Below, piece by piece: positions 52,617-64,000 of a stretch of DNA of 64,000 nucleotides. The stretch is from an uncultured Sphingomonadaceae bacterium (lineage in GTDB: Bacteria; Pseudomonadota; Alphaproteobacteria; Sphingomonadales; Sphingomonadaceae). A model generated the notes under the pieces. That model did no database searches. It was not told where the DNA came from and saw only the letters and a list, made by a program, of their open reading frames with translations. Every line of letters begins with the position of its first letter. Position 1 is the stretch's first letter. The translations under genes and the position numbers were made by a program. The stretch covers positions 1-64,000 of the forward strand of contig CAJXSN010000014.1 in assembly GCA_913060895.1 (NCBI GenBank). The letters run 5' to 3'.

Positions 52617-53566
52617 CATCCCTTCAGACCGCCCCTCTCGACCCGCAGCAGGAGGCGCAGACCGCGCGTGACAATCCGCTGTTCTCCGGCCTGCCCGGCG
52701 ACATCGGAGTCAGCTTCGAATTCTTCCCGCCCAAAAGCGAGAAAATGGAAGCGAAATTGTGGGAAGCGGTGCAGGAACTGAGGCCGCTCGGCCCGAAGTT
52801 TGTTTCCGTCACCTATGGCGCTGGCGGATCGACGCGCGAACGTACGCACAATACCGTTGCGCGGATTATCAAAGAGGCGGGGATCCCTGCTGCCGCGCAT
52901 CTGACCTGTGTCGATGCCAGCCGCGCGGAAACGCAGGCGGTGGCGGAGCAGTATTGGGAAGCGGGTGTACGGCACATCGTGGCCCTGCGCGGCGATGCTG
53001 GTGAACCCGGCGCACCATTCGTGGCCCATCCCGATGGTTATGCCAGCGCCGCCGAACTGGTTGCCGGTCTGAAGGAAGTGGCGGATTTCGAAATTTCCGT
53101 CGCCGCCTATCCCGAAACGCATCCCGATGCCGATTGCCCGCAATCGGACATGGACAATCTGAAGCGCAAGATTGATGCAGGCGCTACCCGCGCGATCAGC
53201 CAGTTCTTCTTCTCTGCCGAAACCTTTTTCGATTTTCAGGAACGAGTTAAGGCCGCCGGGATCGATGCGCCGATGGTGCCGGGCATCCTGCCCGTGACCA
53301 ATGTGGCGCAGGCGCGCAAATTCGCCGGGCAATGCGGGGCGGTAATACCTGGCTGGATGGACGGATTGTTCGACGGGCTGGATGAACGCCCTGCCGCGCG
53401 CCAGCTGGTGGCTGCAACCATCGCTGCAGAGCTGTGCCGCCGTCTGTATGCAGGCGGGGTGCGCGAATTTCATTTTTATACCCTGAACCGGGCCGACCTT
53501 GCCTACGCAATTTGCCATCTGCTCGGTCGCCGGCCGCTTGAACGAACACTGGAGACAGCAGCATGA
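52613..53566 (+). CDS. metF: Methylenetetrahydrofolate reductase
   Basis: MetF reduces 5,10-methylene-THF to 5-methyl-THF, using FAD. The 317-residue TIM barrel shows VSFEFFPPKSEKME (catalytic Glu), FVSVTYGAGGSTRERT, AHLTCVDAS, IVALRGDAGEP and AISQFFF. The start is GTG 52613, overlapping the upstream stop. Its own stop overlaps the next gene by four bases. The four-gene run is tightly coupled. Confidence 0.96.
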   Translation: MTSLQTAPLDPQQEAQTARDNPLFSGLPGDIGVSFEFFPPKSEKMEAKLWEAVQELRPLGPKFVSVTYGAGGSTRERTHNTVARIIKEAGIPAAAHLTCVDASRAETQAVAEQYWEAGVRHIVALRGDAGEPGAPFVAHPDGYASAAELVAGLKEVADFEISVAAYPETHPDADCPQSDMDNLKRKIDAGATRAISQFFFSAETFFDFQERVKAAGIDAPMVPGILPVTNVAQARKFAGQCGAVIPGWMDGLFDGLDERPAARQLVAATIAAELCRRLYAGGVREFHFYTLNRADLAYAICHLLGRRPLERTLETAA

Positions 53567-54633
53567 CCTCTTCGACAAGCACCGGACAGGGCGCCCGCGA
53601 GAAACTGAAAGCTGCCGCCGCCAAGCGCGTACTGGTGTTCGACGGAGCGTTCGGCACTCAGATTCAGAACCGCAAGCTGACGGAAGAGGATTATGCGGGC
53701 GATCTGGGCCTGACCGCCGATCAGAAGGGCAATAACGACATTCTGGCGCTGACCCGCCCGGACGTCATTTCTGATATAACCCGCGCCTATCTGGCTGCAG
53801 GCGCAGATGTGATTTCGACCAACACTTTTTCCGCCAACACCATCAGCCAGGCGGATTACGCGGCCGAGGACAAAGTCCGCGATATCAATGTGGCGTCGGG
53901 CAGGCTGGCACGCGAACTGGCCGATGAATATGCAGCAAAGGATGGGCGCCCCCGCTTCGTTGCTGGGGCGATTGGCCCGACCAACAAGACACTGTCGCTC
54001 AGCCCCGAGGTGGAAGACCCCGGTTTCCGCGAGATTACCTTCGACGAACTGGTGGATGTCTATCACCAGCAAGCCGCTGCGCTGGTCGAGGGCGGGGTGG
54101 ACTTCATCCTGATCGAAACGATCTTCGACACGCTGAATGCCAAGGCCGGTATCTTTGCCGTGAAGCGGCTGGAGGCTGAGCTAGAGCGGGACGTGCCGAT
54201 CATGCTGTCCATGACGCTGACCGATCTTTCGGGCCGCAACCTGTCGGGCCATACGGTGGAGGCGTTCTGGTATGCCGTGCGCCACGCCAATCCCGTGACC
54301 ATCGGTCTGAACTGTTCTTTCGGTGCGGAGCAATTACGCCCGCATGTCCAGTTGCTGTCCGATATCGCCGATACGCTGGTTCTGGCCTATCCCAATGCCG
54401 GCCTGCCGAACGATCTGGGCGAATATGACGAATTGCCCGAAACCACCGCATCCCTGGTGCGCCAGTGGGCAGAGAACGGGCGCGTGAACATTCTGGGCGG
54501 CTGCTGCGGCTCCACTCCCGATCATATCGCTGCGATAGCCCGCGCGCTGGAGGGGCTTGCCCCGCGCAAACTTCCGGAGCGCGACACGCAGATGCGTCTT
54601 GCCGGGCTTGAGCCGTTTACGATTGCGGCATGA
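53563..54633 (+). CDS. metH: Methionine synthase, homocysteine-binding domain (split MetH part 1)
   Basis: A 356-residue homocysteine S-methyltransferase domain equivalent to the first module of MetH. Zn/homocysteine ligands are C251 ([11 protein letters not shown]) and C314/C315 ([11 protein letters not shown]). The opening [15 protein letters not shown] is typical. It ends before the pterin-binding domain, which is supplied by the gene at 55162. The two parts must act together. It overlaps metF and the following GNAT gene by four bases each. Confidence 0.95.
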   Translation: MTSSTSTGQGAREKLKAAAAKRVLVFDGAFGTQIQNRKLTEEDYAGDLGLTADQKGNNDILALTRPDVISDITRAYLAAGADVISTNTFSANTISQADYAAEDKVRDINVASGRLARELADEYAAKDGRPRFVAGAIGPTNKTLSLSPEVEDPGFREITFDELVDVYHQQAAALVEGGVDFILIETIFDTLNAKAGIFAVKRLEAELERDVPIMLSMTLTDLSGRNLSGHTVEAFWYAVRHANPVTIGLNCSFGAEQLRPHVQLLSDIADTLVLAYPNAGLPNDLGEYDELPETTASLVRQWAENGRVNILGGCCGSTPDHIAAIARALEGLAPRKLPERDTQMRLAGLEPFTIAA

Positions 54634-55157
54634 CAGATACGGCAGCCCCAGAAGCGCGCATCCGTGCAGCGACCGCAAGCGATTCCGCGCGTTTGTCGCT
54701 GATTGCGGACGCGACATTTTTGGAAACGTTTGCAGGCATGATCGATGGGGATGCATTGGTCGCCCACTGCGAAACCGCGCACCGGCCTGCCTTTGTTGCC
54801 AGGCTGTTGCAAAGCGGCGCGAAGGCATGGCTGGCGGAAATTGACGGAGCGCCTGTGGGATACGCCCTGCTGACGGAGCCAGAGCTGGACGCTGCCGTTT
54901 CCGGCGATATCGAGTTGAAGAAAATCTATGTGCTTTCGCGCTTTCATGGCAGTGGCATTGCCGGAAAGCTTTTCAGCGCAGCGCTGGAGGGTGCGCATGG
55001 CCGCTCACGCCTGTTGCTGGGTGTGAAAGACGACAATCACCGTGCGATTGCGTTCTACGGCAAGCAGGGTTTCAAACAAATCGCCACGCGGCAATTCGAT
55101 GTCGGTGGCAAACTTTATGACGACGCCGTGCTGGCACGCGCGCTCGATCGGGAATGA
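54630..55157 (+). CDS. GNAT N-acetyltransferase inserted between metH halves
   Basis: A 175-residue acetyltransferase: [26 protein letters not shown], then [25 protein letters not shown] (acetyl-CoA site) and [25 protein letters not shown]. Its ATG overlaps the metH part-1 stop (ATGA), and it ends four bases before metH part 2. It will therefore be made in step with both halves. Substrate unknown; a link to methionine metabolism is an inference from position only. Confidence 0.87.
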   Translation: MTDTAAPEARIRAATASDSARLSLIADATFLETFAGMIDGDALVAHCETAHRPAFVARLLQSGAKAWLAEIDGAPVGYALLTEPELDAAVSGDIELKKIYVLSRFHGSGIAGKLFSAALEGAHGRSRLLLGVKDDNHRAIAFYGKQGFKQIATRQFDVGGKLYDDAVLARALDRE

Positions 55158-55161
55158 TATT

Positions 55162-57807
<2,646 letters not shown>

Positions 57808-57929
57808 CGGGTTGGCACTGCGCAGCGCAGCCCTGCCGGGAATAACCCGCACCTGCCCTTTCAAACGCATTGACCGCTCCGCCGCTATCGCGCATCCCCC
57901 GGGTGTCGGCTGCTGGAGCGATTCTGTGG

Positions 57930-58145
57930 CAGGCGCGCGCGGGAGAGCGTGGGGGTGGCCCGGCCATCATCCGCCGCCGAAGGAGCAACCGCCCCGGAAA
58001 CTCTCAGGCAAACGGACCGCGCGGGCCATCGACACTCTGGAAAGCGCACGCCCTTCATACGGCTGCCACCGAAGGAGAAAGCCCTGCGCCGCCGTGTTCC
58101 GGTGCGCGGGAGCAAGCTCTCAGGTTTCCCGACAGAGGGGGCGGT
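57930..58145 (+). ncRNA. Tandem glycine riboswitch (gcvT motif)
   Basis: Two adjacent glycine aptamers. The first has GGGAGAGCG, CCGAAGGAGCAA and AACTCTCAGGCAAACGGAC (about 57935-58024). The second has ACCGAAGGAGAAAGCC and AAGCTCTCAGGTTTCCCGAC, with P1 pairing CTCTG (58035) to CAGAG (58133). The conserved GAAGGAG and CTCTCAGG cores are in the right order twice. It lies 55 bases upstream of gcvT and should switch the cleavage operon on when glycine is abundant. Confidence 0.93.
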
Positions 58146-58199
58146 AGACTGGCGCGCCAGACGGCGGGGCGCGGTCTTGTTGGGGATTGTGTGATTGTA

Positions 58200-59417
58200 A
58201 TGACCGATATCGAAAACGAAATGGCCGACGAGGCTGAAGTGCCGGAAACGCAGGCTCTTCCGCTGGATGCATGGCACCGGGCGCGCGGCGGGAAAATGGT
58301 CGAATTTGCCGGTTATTACCTGCCGATCCAGTATTCTGCCGAACATGGTGGAGGCATTGTGGCCGAACACGAATGGACCCGCACACAGGCCGGCCTGTTC
58401 GATGTCAGCCATATGGGCCAGTTAATGCTGACCGGCGACAATCCGGCGCAGGCTCTGGAAGAACTCGTCCCCGGCGCAATCAGCAATCTGAAGCCGGGGC
58501 GCGTGCGCTACACCCTCTTGCTGGATGACAATGGCGGCATTCTGGATGATCTGATGGTCACCAATGCGACGCCGTGGGTGCCAGCTGAAGATGGGGCAGA
58601 CGAGGAAGAAGGTACGGAAGGGCATTGGGGCGATCCGGCCTATTATCTGGTCGTCAACGGCGCGATGAAGTGGGATGATATCGCCCATTTGCGCGAACAT
58701 CTGCCCGACGATGTCAGCATGAGCCACATGGACGAATATGCGCTGATTGCGTTGCAGGGGCCGAAGGCAGCGACTGCGCTGGGCCGGGTGATGCGCGGCG
58801 TGCCCGACAGCCTGACGTTCATGCAGTCCACCATCTATAATTTTGGTGAATGGCCACTGCGGATAACCCGTGCAGGTTATACCGGAGAAGACGGTTTCGA
58901 AATTTCGGTTCCCGCCGAATTCGCGGAAAGTCTGGCCGATCGGCTGATGGCGGAAATCGAGGTGCGGCCTGCTGGATTGGGCGCGCGCGATTCGCTGCGA
59001 CTGGAAGCGGGCCTGCCATTATACGGGCACGATCTGACCACCGAAACCGATCCGGTGAGCGCGGGCCTGACCTTCGCCCTCAGCAAAAAACGGCGCGAGG
59101 CAGGCGGCTATATGGGCCATGCTGCCATCGCCAAGACGTTGCAGGACGGCCCGGCCAAAACGCGCGTCGGATTGATGCTGGAAGGCCGCTTGCCAGCCCG
59201 AGAAGGAGCGCAGGTGTACGCCGGCGACACGCTGGTCGGCACGGTCACAAGTGGCGGTTTCTCGCCCACGCTCGGCCATCCTGTTGCGATGGCCTATGTC
59301 GATACCGCCCACGCCAAACCCGATACCGCGCTGGAAGTGGAGGTCAGGAAAAAACGTCTGCCCGCCCGCGTCGCGCCCATGCCTTTCGTGCCGCACAATT
59401 ATTACCGAGGGAGTTGA
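58200..59417 (+). CDS. gcvT: Glycine cleavage system aminomethyltransferase (T protein)
   Basis: GcvT releases ammonia from the aminomethyl-lipoyl H protein and forms 5,10-methylene-THF. The 405-residue protein has a short acidic N-terminus, then [22 protein letters not shown] and [47 protein letters not shown] and a C-terminal barrel follow. The frame is open back to 57870, but that part is the riboswitch; ATG 58200 is used. Its stop is four bases before gcvH. Confidence 0.96.
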   Translation: MTDIENEMADEAEVPETQALPLDAWHRARGGKMVEFAGYYLPIQYSAEHGGGIVAEHEWTRTQAGLFDVSHMGQLMLTGDNPAQALEELVPGAISNLKPGRVRYTLLLDDNGGILDDLMVTNATPWVPAEDGADEEEGTEGHWGDPAYYLVVNGAMKWDDIAHLREHLPDDVSMSHMDEYALIALQGPKAATALGRVMRGVPDSLTFMQSTIYNFGEWPLRITRAGYTGEDGFEISVPAEFAESLADRLMAEIEVRPAGLGARDSLRLEAGLPLYGHDLTTETDPVSAGLTFALSKKRREAGGYMGHAAIAKTLQDGPAKTRVGLMLEGRLPAREGAQVYAGDTLVGTVTSGGFSPTLGHPVAMAYVDTAHAKPDTALEVEVRKKRLPARVAPMPFVPHNYYRGS

Positions 59418-59421
59418 ACCG

Positions 59422-59793
59422 ATGGCCCGTTACTTCACCGACGAACATGAATGGATCGATGTCGAGGGCGATACAGCCACCGTCGGTATCACCGATTACG
59501 CTCAGGAGCAGCTGGGCGATATCGTCTTCGTCGAACTTCCCGATGTCGGCGCGATGCTGGAGAAGGGCAAGGATGCCGCCGTGGTGGAAAGTGTGAAAGC
59601 CGCCAGCGACGTTTACGCGCCGATAACCGGCGAAGTGACGGAGGCCAACGATGCGCTGGAAGAAGACCCTGCACTGGTGAACACCTCGCCCGAAGAAGAA
59701 GGCTGGTTCTTCAAGCTGACGATCGGCGACCGGGACGAGATGGAAGGTCTGATGGACCTGAAAGCCTACAAGGCGTTCGTCGACGAATTGTAA
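59422..59793 (+). CDS. gcvH: Glycine cleavage system H protein
   Basis: The lipoyl carrier that shuttles the aminomethyl group between P and T proteins. The 123-residue protein has the lipoylation site K59 in [14 protein letters not shown], the preceding [13 protein letters not shown] and the terminal [13 protein letters not shown]. The start ATG follows GAGTTGAACCG. Confidence 0.97.
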   Translation: MARYFTDEHEWIDVEGDTATVGITDYAQEQLGDIVFVELPDVGAMLEKGKDAAVVESVKAASDVYAPITGEVTEANDALEEDPALVNTSPEEEGWFFKLTIGDRDEMEGLMDLKAYKAFVDEL

Positions 59794-59802
59794 CATCTTC
59801 TT

Positions 59803-59921
59803 CTCTCCCGCTTGCGGGAGAGACGCGGGCCGGGCGCGATATCGCGCAGGCCAATGCCGACCCGCTGCGACCAGGCAGCACGCTGCCAAGTCTCACTGCC
59901 CTTCCCGCAGGTGGGAGGGGG
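59803..59921. repeat. Palindromic intergenic element within gcv operon
   Basis: A perfect 9-bp dyad CTCTCCCGC-TT-GCGGGAGAG (59803-59822) and a looser inverse CTTCCCGC/GTGGGAGG near 59901-59918 bracket about 80 bases between gcvH and gcvPA. This resembles REP-like palindromic units common between genes. It may stabilise or attenuate the transcript. It has no coding signal. Confidence 0.55.
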
Positions 59922-59939
59922 CAATTACGGAATTATAAT

Positions 59940-61301
59940 ATGCGTTACCTCCCCCTGACCGACACCGACCGCAGCGATATGCTGGCGACCATCGGCGCGG
60001 ACACCATTGATGATCTGTTCAGCGACGTGCCGGAAGAGGCGCGGCTGGACGGACCCATTCGCGGCCTGCCAATGCACGCCAGCGAGATGGCGGTCGAGAA
60101 GCATATGCGCCTGCTGTCGAAGAAGAACCTCGCGGCATCGGACGCTGCGTTTTTTCTCGGGGCGGGGGCATACAAACACCATGTGCCCGCTTCCGTCGAT
60201 CACATCATCCAGCGCGGCGAGTTTCTGACCGCTTACACGCCCTATCAGCCGGAAATCGCGCAGGGCACGTTGCAGATGCTGTTTGAATTTCAGACGCAGG
60301 TTGCGCGCCTGTATGGCTGCGCAGTTGCCAATGCATCGATGTATGATGGTTCCACCGCCTGCTGGGAAGCGGTGGCGATGGCGGGCCGGGTGACGAAGCG
60401 CAGCCGTGCCGTGTTGTCAGGCGCGCTGCATCCCCATTATGCCGAAGTCGTGAAGACTATGGCAAAGTTCACCGGCGATACGATCGCCGGTGCCAGCCCT
60501 TCCATCCAGCCGGAGCCGGATACAGCCGGCCTGATTGCCCGGATCGACGATGATACATCCTGCGTCGTGGTCCAATACCCTGACATTCTGGGGCGCGTAA
60601 ACGACCTCAACGAAATTGCCGATGCCGCCCATGCCAAGGGTGCATTGCTGGTTGTCGTGAACACAGAGCCGGTCGCTCTGGGTGCGCTGAAGGCACCGGG
60701 TGATATGGGCGCCGATATCGTAGTTGGCGAAGGCCAGTCGATCGGTGTCGGCCTGCAATTTGGCGGGCCGTATCTGGGCCTGTTCGCCGTGCGCGATCCC
60801 AAGCATGTGCGGCAGATGCCGGGCCGCCTGTGCGGAGAAACCACCGATGCGGAAGGCAAGCGCGGTTTCGTGCTGACGCTCTCCACCCGCGAACAGCATA
60901 TCCGCCGCGAGAAGGCGACGAGCAATATCTGCACCAATAGCGGCCTGTGCGCGCTGGCCTTCAGTGTCCACATGACGCTGCTGGGCGAGAAGGGACTGCG
61001 GCAGCTTGCGGCGGAGAACCACCGGCTTGCCTGTCTGGCTGCCGACAAACTGGCCGCCATTCCGGGTGTCGAAGTGCTCAACACCGCCTTCTTCAATGAA
61101 TTCACTATCACCGTGAAAACAGATGCGCGGGCGATGGTGCGCAAGCTGGCGGACAAAAACGTGCTGGCCGGCGTCTCGCTGGCCCGCCTGTTTCCCAATG
61201 TCGATACGTTGTCGAGCAGACTGCTGGTCGCAGTCACTGAAACGACGAGCGAGGCGGATATCGAAACGCTCTGCTCTGCGCTGAAGGAGGAGTTGTCATG
61301 A
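59940..61301 (+). CDS. gcvPA: Glycine dehydrogenase (decarboxylating) subunit 1
   Basis: The N-terminal half of P protein, which decarboxylates glycine with PLP. The 453-residue subunit begins [21 protein letters not shown]. It contains [39 protein letters not shown] and a C-terminal [17 protein letters not shown], matching the two-subunit GcvPA. ATG 59940 opens the conserved start; the longer frame reads through the palindromic element. Its stop overlaps the gcvPB start by four bases. Confidence 0.96.
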   Translation: MRYLPLTDTDRSDMLATIGADTIDDLFSDVPEEARLDGPIRGLPMHASEMAVEKHMRLLSKKNLAASDAAFFLGAGAYKHHVPASVDHIIQRGEFLTAYTPYQPEIAQGTLQMLFEFQTQVARLYGCAVANASMYDGSTACWEAVAMAGRVTKRSRAVLSGALHPHYAEVVKTMAKFTGDTIAGASPSIQPEPDTAGLIARIDDDTSCVVVQYPDILGRVNDLNEIADAAHAKGALLVVVNTEPVALGALKAPGDMGADIVVGEGQSIGVGLQFGGPYLGLFAVRDPKHVRQMPGRLCGETTDAEGKRGFVLTLSTREQHIRREKATSNICTNSGLCALAFSVHMTLLGEKGLRQLAAENHRLACLAADKLAAIPGVEVLNTAFFNEFTITVKTDARAMVRKLADKNVLAGVSLARLFPNVDTLSSRLLVAVTETTSEADIETLCSALKEELS

Positions 61302-62923
61302 AAGCTCCCAACAAATCCGGCTGGAAGCCCTCGATGCAATCAGACGATGGTATGCAATCGGGGCCCGCCACCAACAGCGGCAACCGTGCATTGATGCTGG
61401 AGGAGCCGCTGCTTTTCGAAATCGGCAATACCGACATGACCGGAGTGGATTTGCCGGAAATCGATCCCTCCGCCACCACCCGGATGGGCGGGTTGGAGCG
61501 CGTCGACTCTATCGGGCTGGCCGGCCTGTCGGAACCGGAAACGGTGCGCCATTACACTCGCCTCAGCCGCCAGAACTATGCCATCGATCTGGGCCTGTTC
61601 CCGCTTGGCAGCTGCACCATGAAGCACAATCCGCGGCTGAACGAAAAGGTCGCGCGGATGCCCGGTTTTGCCGATGTCCATCCGCTGCAGCCGGTCGATA
61701 CGGTGCGCGGTGCGCTGGAGGTTATCAACGAGCTGGCCCATTGGCTGATCGACCTGACGGGTATGCACGGTGTTGCGATGAGCCCGAAGGCGGGCGCGCA
61801 CGGCGAACTGTGCGGGATGCTGTGCATCCGCGCGGCGCTCGAAGCACGCGGCGACGCGCGCAAGGTCGTACTTTGCCCTGAAAGCGCGCACGGGACGAAC
61901 CCGGCCACCGCGGCCTTTGCGGGCTATACGACCGAGGATATTCCCGCAGGCAAGGACGGGCGGGTCGATCTGGAAGCGCTGAAGGCGCGGCTGGGGCCGG
62001 ATATCGCTGCGGTGATGATCACCAATCCGAACACTTGCGGCCTGTTCGAACGGGATATGAAAGCCATTTCCGACGCGGTTCATGCGGCGGGCGGATTTGT
62101 CTATTGCGACGGGGCGAATTTCAACGCCATCGTCGGCAAGGTGCGCCCCGGCGATCTTGGCGTGGATGCGATGCACATCAATCTGCACAAGACGTTCTCC
62201 ACCCCGCATGGCGGCGGCGGCCCGGGTTCCGGCCCGGTGGTTCTGTCCGAGGCGCTCAGCCCCTATGGACCGCTTCCCTATACTGCCCGGACGAAGGACG
62301 GCGTGGTGCATCTGGTGGAGGAGGAGCAGGCAGACGCGTTCTCCGAAGAACACTCCGACGGGAAAATGCAGAGCTTTGGCCGGATGACCGCGTTTCACGG
62401 GCAGATGGGGATGTTCACCCGCGCGCTGACCTATATGCTCAGCCACGGCGCAGACGGGCTGCGGCAAGTGGCAGAGGATGCCGTGCTGAACGCCAATTAC
62501 GTCCTGCGTAGCCTCGAAGATCTGCTCCATGCGCCTTATGCAGACAGCGGGCCTTGTATGCACGAGGCTCTGTTCGGCGATAAGGGGTTTGGTGATGATC
62601 TCTCGACCCTGGATCTGGCCAAAGGAATGATCGACGAAGGCTATCACCCGATGACGGTGTATTTCCCGCTGGTCGTCCACGGCGCAATGCTGGTCGAGCC
62701 GACCGAAACGGAAAGCAAGACTGCGCTGGACCAGTTCATCGCTTCGTTCCGCAGCGTGGCGCAGCGCGCGAATGCGGGTGATGCAAGCCTGAAGCAGGCA
62801 CCATATTATGCGCCGCGCCGCCGTCTGGATGAAACGCAGGCAGCGCGCAAACCGGTGTTGGCCTACCGGGAACAGTCGCCGCCTGCAGGCAAACCTACCC
62901 TGTCGGAACAGGGTGGAAGCTGA
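61298..62923 (+). CDS. gcvPB: Glycine dehydrogenase (decarboxylating) subunit 2
   Basis: The PLP-bearing half of the two-subunit P protein. The 541-residue protein shows [50 protein letters not shown] and the Schiff-base lysine K298 in [18 protein letters not shown]. It completes the gcvT-H-PA-PB operon. Lipoamide dehydrogenase (L protein) is not present in this window. It converges with a flippase gene, with only three bases between the stops. Confidence 0.96.
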   Translation: MKAPNKSGWKPSMQSDDGMQSGPATNSGNRALMLEEPLLFEIGNTDMTGVDLPEIDPSATTRMGGLERVDSIGLAGLSEPETVRHYTRLSRQNYAIDLGLFPLGSCTMKHNPRLNEKVARMPGFADVHPLQPVDTVRGALEVINELAHWLIDLTGMHGVAMSPKAGAHGELCGMLCIRAALEARGDARKVVLCPESAHGTNPATAAFAGYTTEDIPAGKDGRVDLEALKARLGPDIAAVMITNPNTCGLFERDMKAISDAVHAAGGFVYCDGANFNAIVGKVRPGDLGVDAMHINLHKTFSTPHGGGGPGSGPVVLSEALSPYGPLPYTARTKDGVVHLVEEEQADAFSEEHSDGKMQSFGRMTAFHGQMGMFTRALTYMLSHGADGLRQVAEDAVLNANYVLRSLEDLLHAPYADSGPCMHEALFGDKGFGDDLSTLDLAKGMIDEGYHPMTVYFPLVVHGAMLVEPTETESKTALDQFIASFRSVAQRANAGDASLKQAPYYAPRRRLDETQAARKPVLAYREQSPPAGKPTLSEQGGS

Positions 62924-62926
62924 ACT

Positions 62927-64000
62927 CTAACGCTCCGGCGGGATTGGCCCTGCCGGAACGTTCTGCTGCGCTGGGTCTGGTTTAATGGTGATGTCGAGCC
63001 GGCTGATAATCGCGATCCAGAAACCAAGAACGGCCAATGCACTTGCGCCCAGAACGCATAATGCGGCGCCTTTCAGGCCCTGCCAGCCCATCGCGGCGTC
63101 CAGCGTGGCAAAGGCTATCGCCATCGGCACCGCTCTGCACAGGAAAGCCGTGCCTGCGCGCCCGGCGCTGACCAGCAGGGACTCAAGGCTGGCACCCACC
63201 AGCTCCACCGCGCCTCCGATAGCCAGAATGACCATTGCCCAATAAACTACGCTGAATTCTTCGCCCGCGATCAGCACCAGTGCTTCGCGGCCGAACAACA
63301 GTGCTGCGCCCACCGCGAGAATGCCGCCGACCAGAGCGACATTGGCGATACGGCGGGCGATTGCGACTGCGTTTTCCTTGGCTTGGACCAGTTCGGGATA
63401 AATTGCCTTGCTGATCGTCTGCGCCAGTTGCACCAGCGCCTGCCCCAATTGGCTGGCCACGCGGAACCCGCCCGCAAATGCTTCCCCGCCAATCGCCCCG
63501 ACCAGCAGGATCATAATCTGCTTGCCAGCAATCTGCAGACTGCCGGAGAAATTCGTCGCCAGAACGAACCGCCAGGCATCGGGATGTGCGGCGGGTATCT
63601 TGCGCAGCGAAATGGCCGATGTGTCGATTTTTTCGGAACGGGCGGCAATGATCCAGTAGGCTGCAGCCACCACCACTTCGGATGCGGCCCATGCCAGAAT
63701 AAATCCGGTCACCGTAGGCATGAAGAAGAATGCGAGGATAGCGCCTGCTGCGCGCACGATAGGCTGGGTCGCATCGGCGGCAGTCGCTCGCGCGTACTGG
63801 AACCGCAGGCGCAGCAGGCCGGTGGGGGTGGAGCGCAGAGCCAATAACGAGACAATGCAATAAACAAACGTGATCCACAGCAGATCATCCGGCAATGGCA
63901 GCCACAACTGCGCGGTGGCGACCAGACCTGCTGCAAGGATCGTTCCGGTCACCAACGAGAGCAGGTCCAGTGCAATGGCAAATCCGGTGGCATCACGCGC
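62927..64000 (-). CDS. Oligosaccharide flippase family protein (partial)
   Basis: At least 358 residues of a polytopic membrane protein of the MATE/PST flippase superfamily, cut by the right edge (its 5' end lies outside). Helical segments such as LVATAQLWLPLPDDLLWITFVYC and VALVGGILAVGAALLFGREALVLI, and the motif FRVASQLGQALVQLAQTISKAIYPELVQ, are typical of Wzx-type polysaccharide exporters. It would translocate lipid-linked oligosaccharide across the inner membrane for surface polysaccharide. A surface-polysaccharide cluster may continue beyond the window. Confidence 0.85.
   Translation of the reverse strand, partial: ARDATGFAIALDLLSLVTGTILAAGLVATAQLWLPLPDDLLWITFVYCIVSLLALRSTPTGLLRLRFQYARATAADATQPIVRAAGAILAFFFMPTVTGFILAWAASEVVVAAAYWIIAARSEKIDTSAISLRKIPAAHPDAWRFVLATNFSGSLQIAGKQIMILLVGAIGGEAFAGGFRVASQLGQALVQLAQTISKAIYPELVQAKENAVAIARRIANVALVGGILAVGAALLFGREALVLIAGEEFSVVYWAMVILAIGGAVELVGASLESLLVSAGRAGTAFLCRAVPMAIAFATLDAAMGWQGLKGAALCVLGASALAVLGFWIAIISRLDITIKPDPAQQNVPAGPIPPER

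Noticed and set aside
57870-58199. N-terminal extension of gcvT
   Set aside because: This stretch forms the tandem glycine riboswitch; its translation shows no protein-like pattern.

Overview
This window looks like one end of a draft contig from a GC-rich alphaproteobacterium of the order Sphingomonadales, most likely near Erythrobacteraceae. The evidence is a NepR/EcfG/PhyR general stress module with alphaproteobacterial-type EcfG promoters, a class I PHA synthase with a Lys/Ala-rich phasin, a split methionine synthase, and overall gene style. The placement is inferred from gene content only. The first 49 bases are an Illumina Nextera adapter, not genome.

Layout. 1-3.8 kb: truncated aroC (minus), then ruvA, a DsrE-family gene, an AT-rich membrane-protein gene and ruvB (plus). 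4.0-5.8 kb: a Ser/Gly repeat protein with a PEP-CTERM-like tail. 5.9-16 kb: a rhodanese remnant, acnA, a DMT transporter, two convergent L,D-transpeptidase-family genes, a small lipoprotein, an aspartic protease, a histone-deacetylase-family enzyme, a thioredoxin-fold lipoprotein and ispG, the last preceded by a tiny coupled ORF. 16-23 kb: a GNAT-SDR fusion, a TM-helix-repeat channel, pheA, a membrane cytochrome c, rlmE and a Ppx/GppA phosphatase. 23.1-24.8 kb: a 1.7 kb AT-richer island between a 5' fragment of tRNA-Gln and the intact tRNA-Gln, with two structured direct repeats, each upstream of a small ORF. 25-31 kb: a PepSY-like protein behind a Fur-like box, a LOG protein, thiD, a DUF1272 protein, glmM, a dicarboxylate symporter and sodB.

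31-37.4 kb holds the general stress response: AI-2E-type transporter, ecfG, nepR, a CHASE-domain histidine kinase, phyR, a Crp/Fnr regulator and a single-domain response regulator. Consensus EcfG promoters (GGAAC-N16-CGTT) precede nepR-ecfG and phyR, and an overlapping near-match faces the kinase. 37.5-50 kb: a GNAT-like protein divergent from a desaturase, lptG/lptF, clpS, a phasin plus phaC, an aminotransferase, a crotonase and a thioesterase, then tRNA-Cys and tRNA-Thr.

50.5-64 kb: an aldo/keto reductase, then a one-carbon supercluster. An ArsR-methyltransferase regulator is followed by metF, the MetH homocysteine domain, a GNAT gene and the rest of MetH. Next come a tandem glycine riboswitch and gcvT-gcvH-gcvPA-gcvPB. 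Glycine cleavage makes methylene-THF, MetF reduces it to methyl-THF, and MetH passes the methyl to homocysteine, so the two operons form one metabolic route. A flippase gene runs off the right edge.
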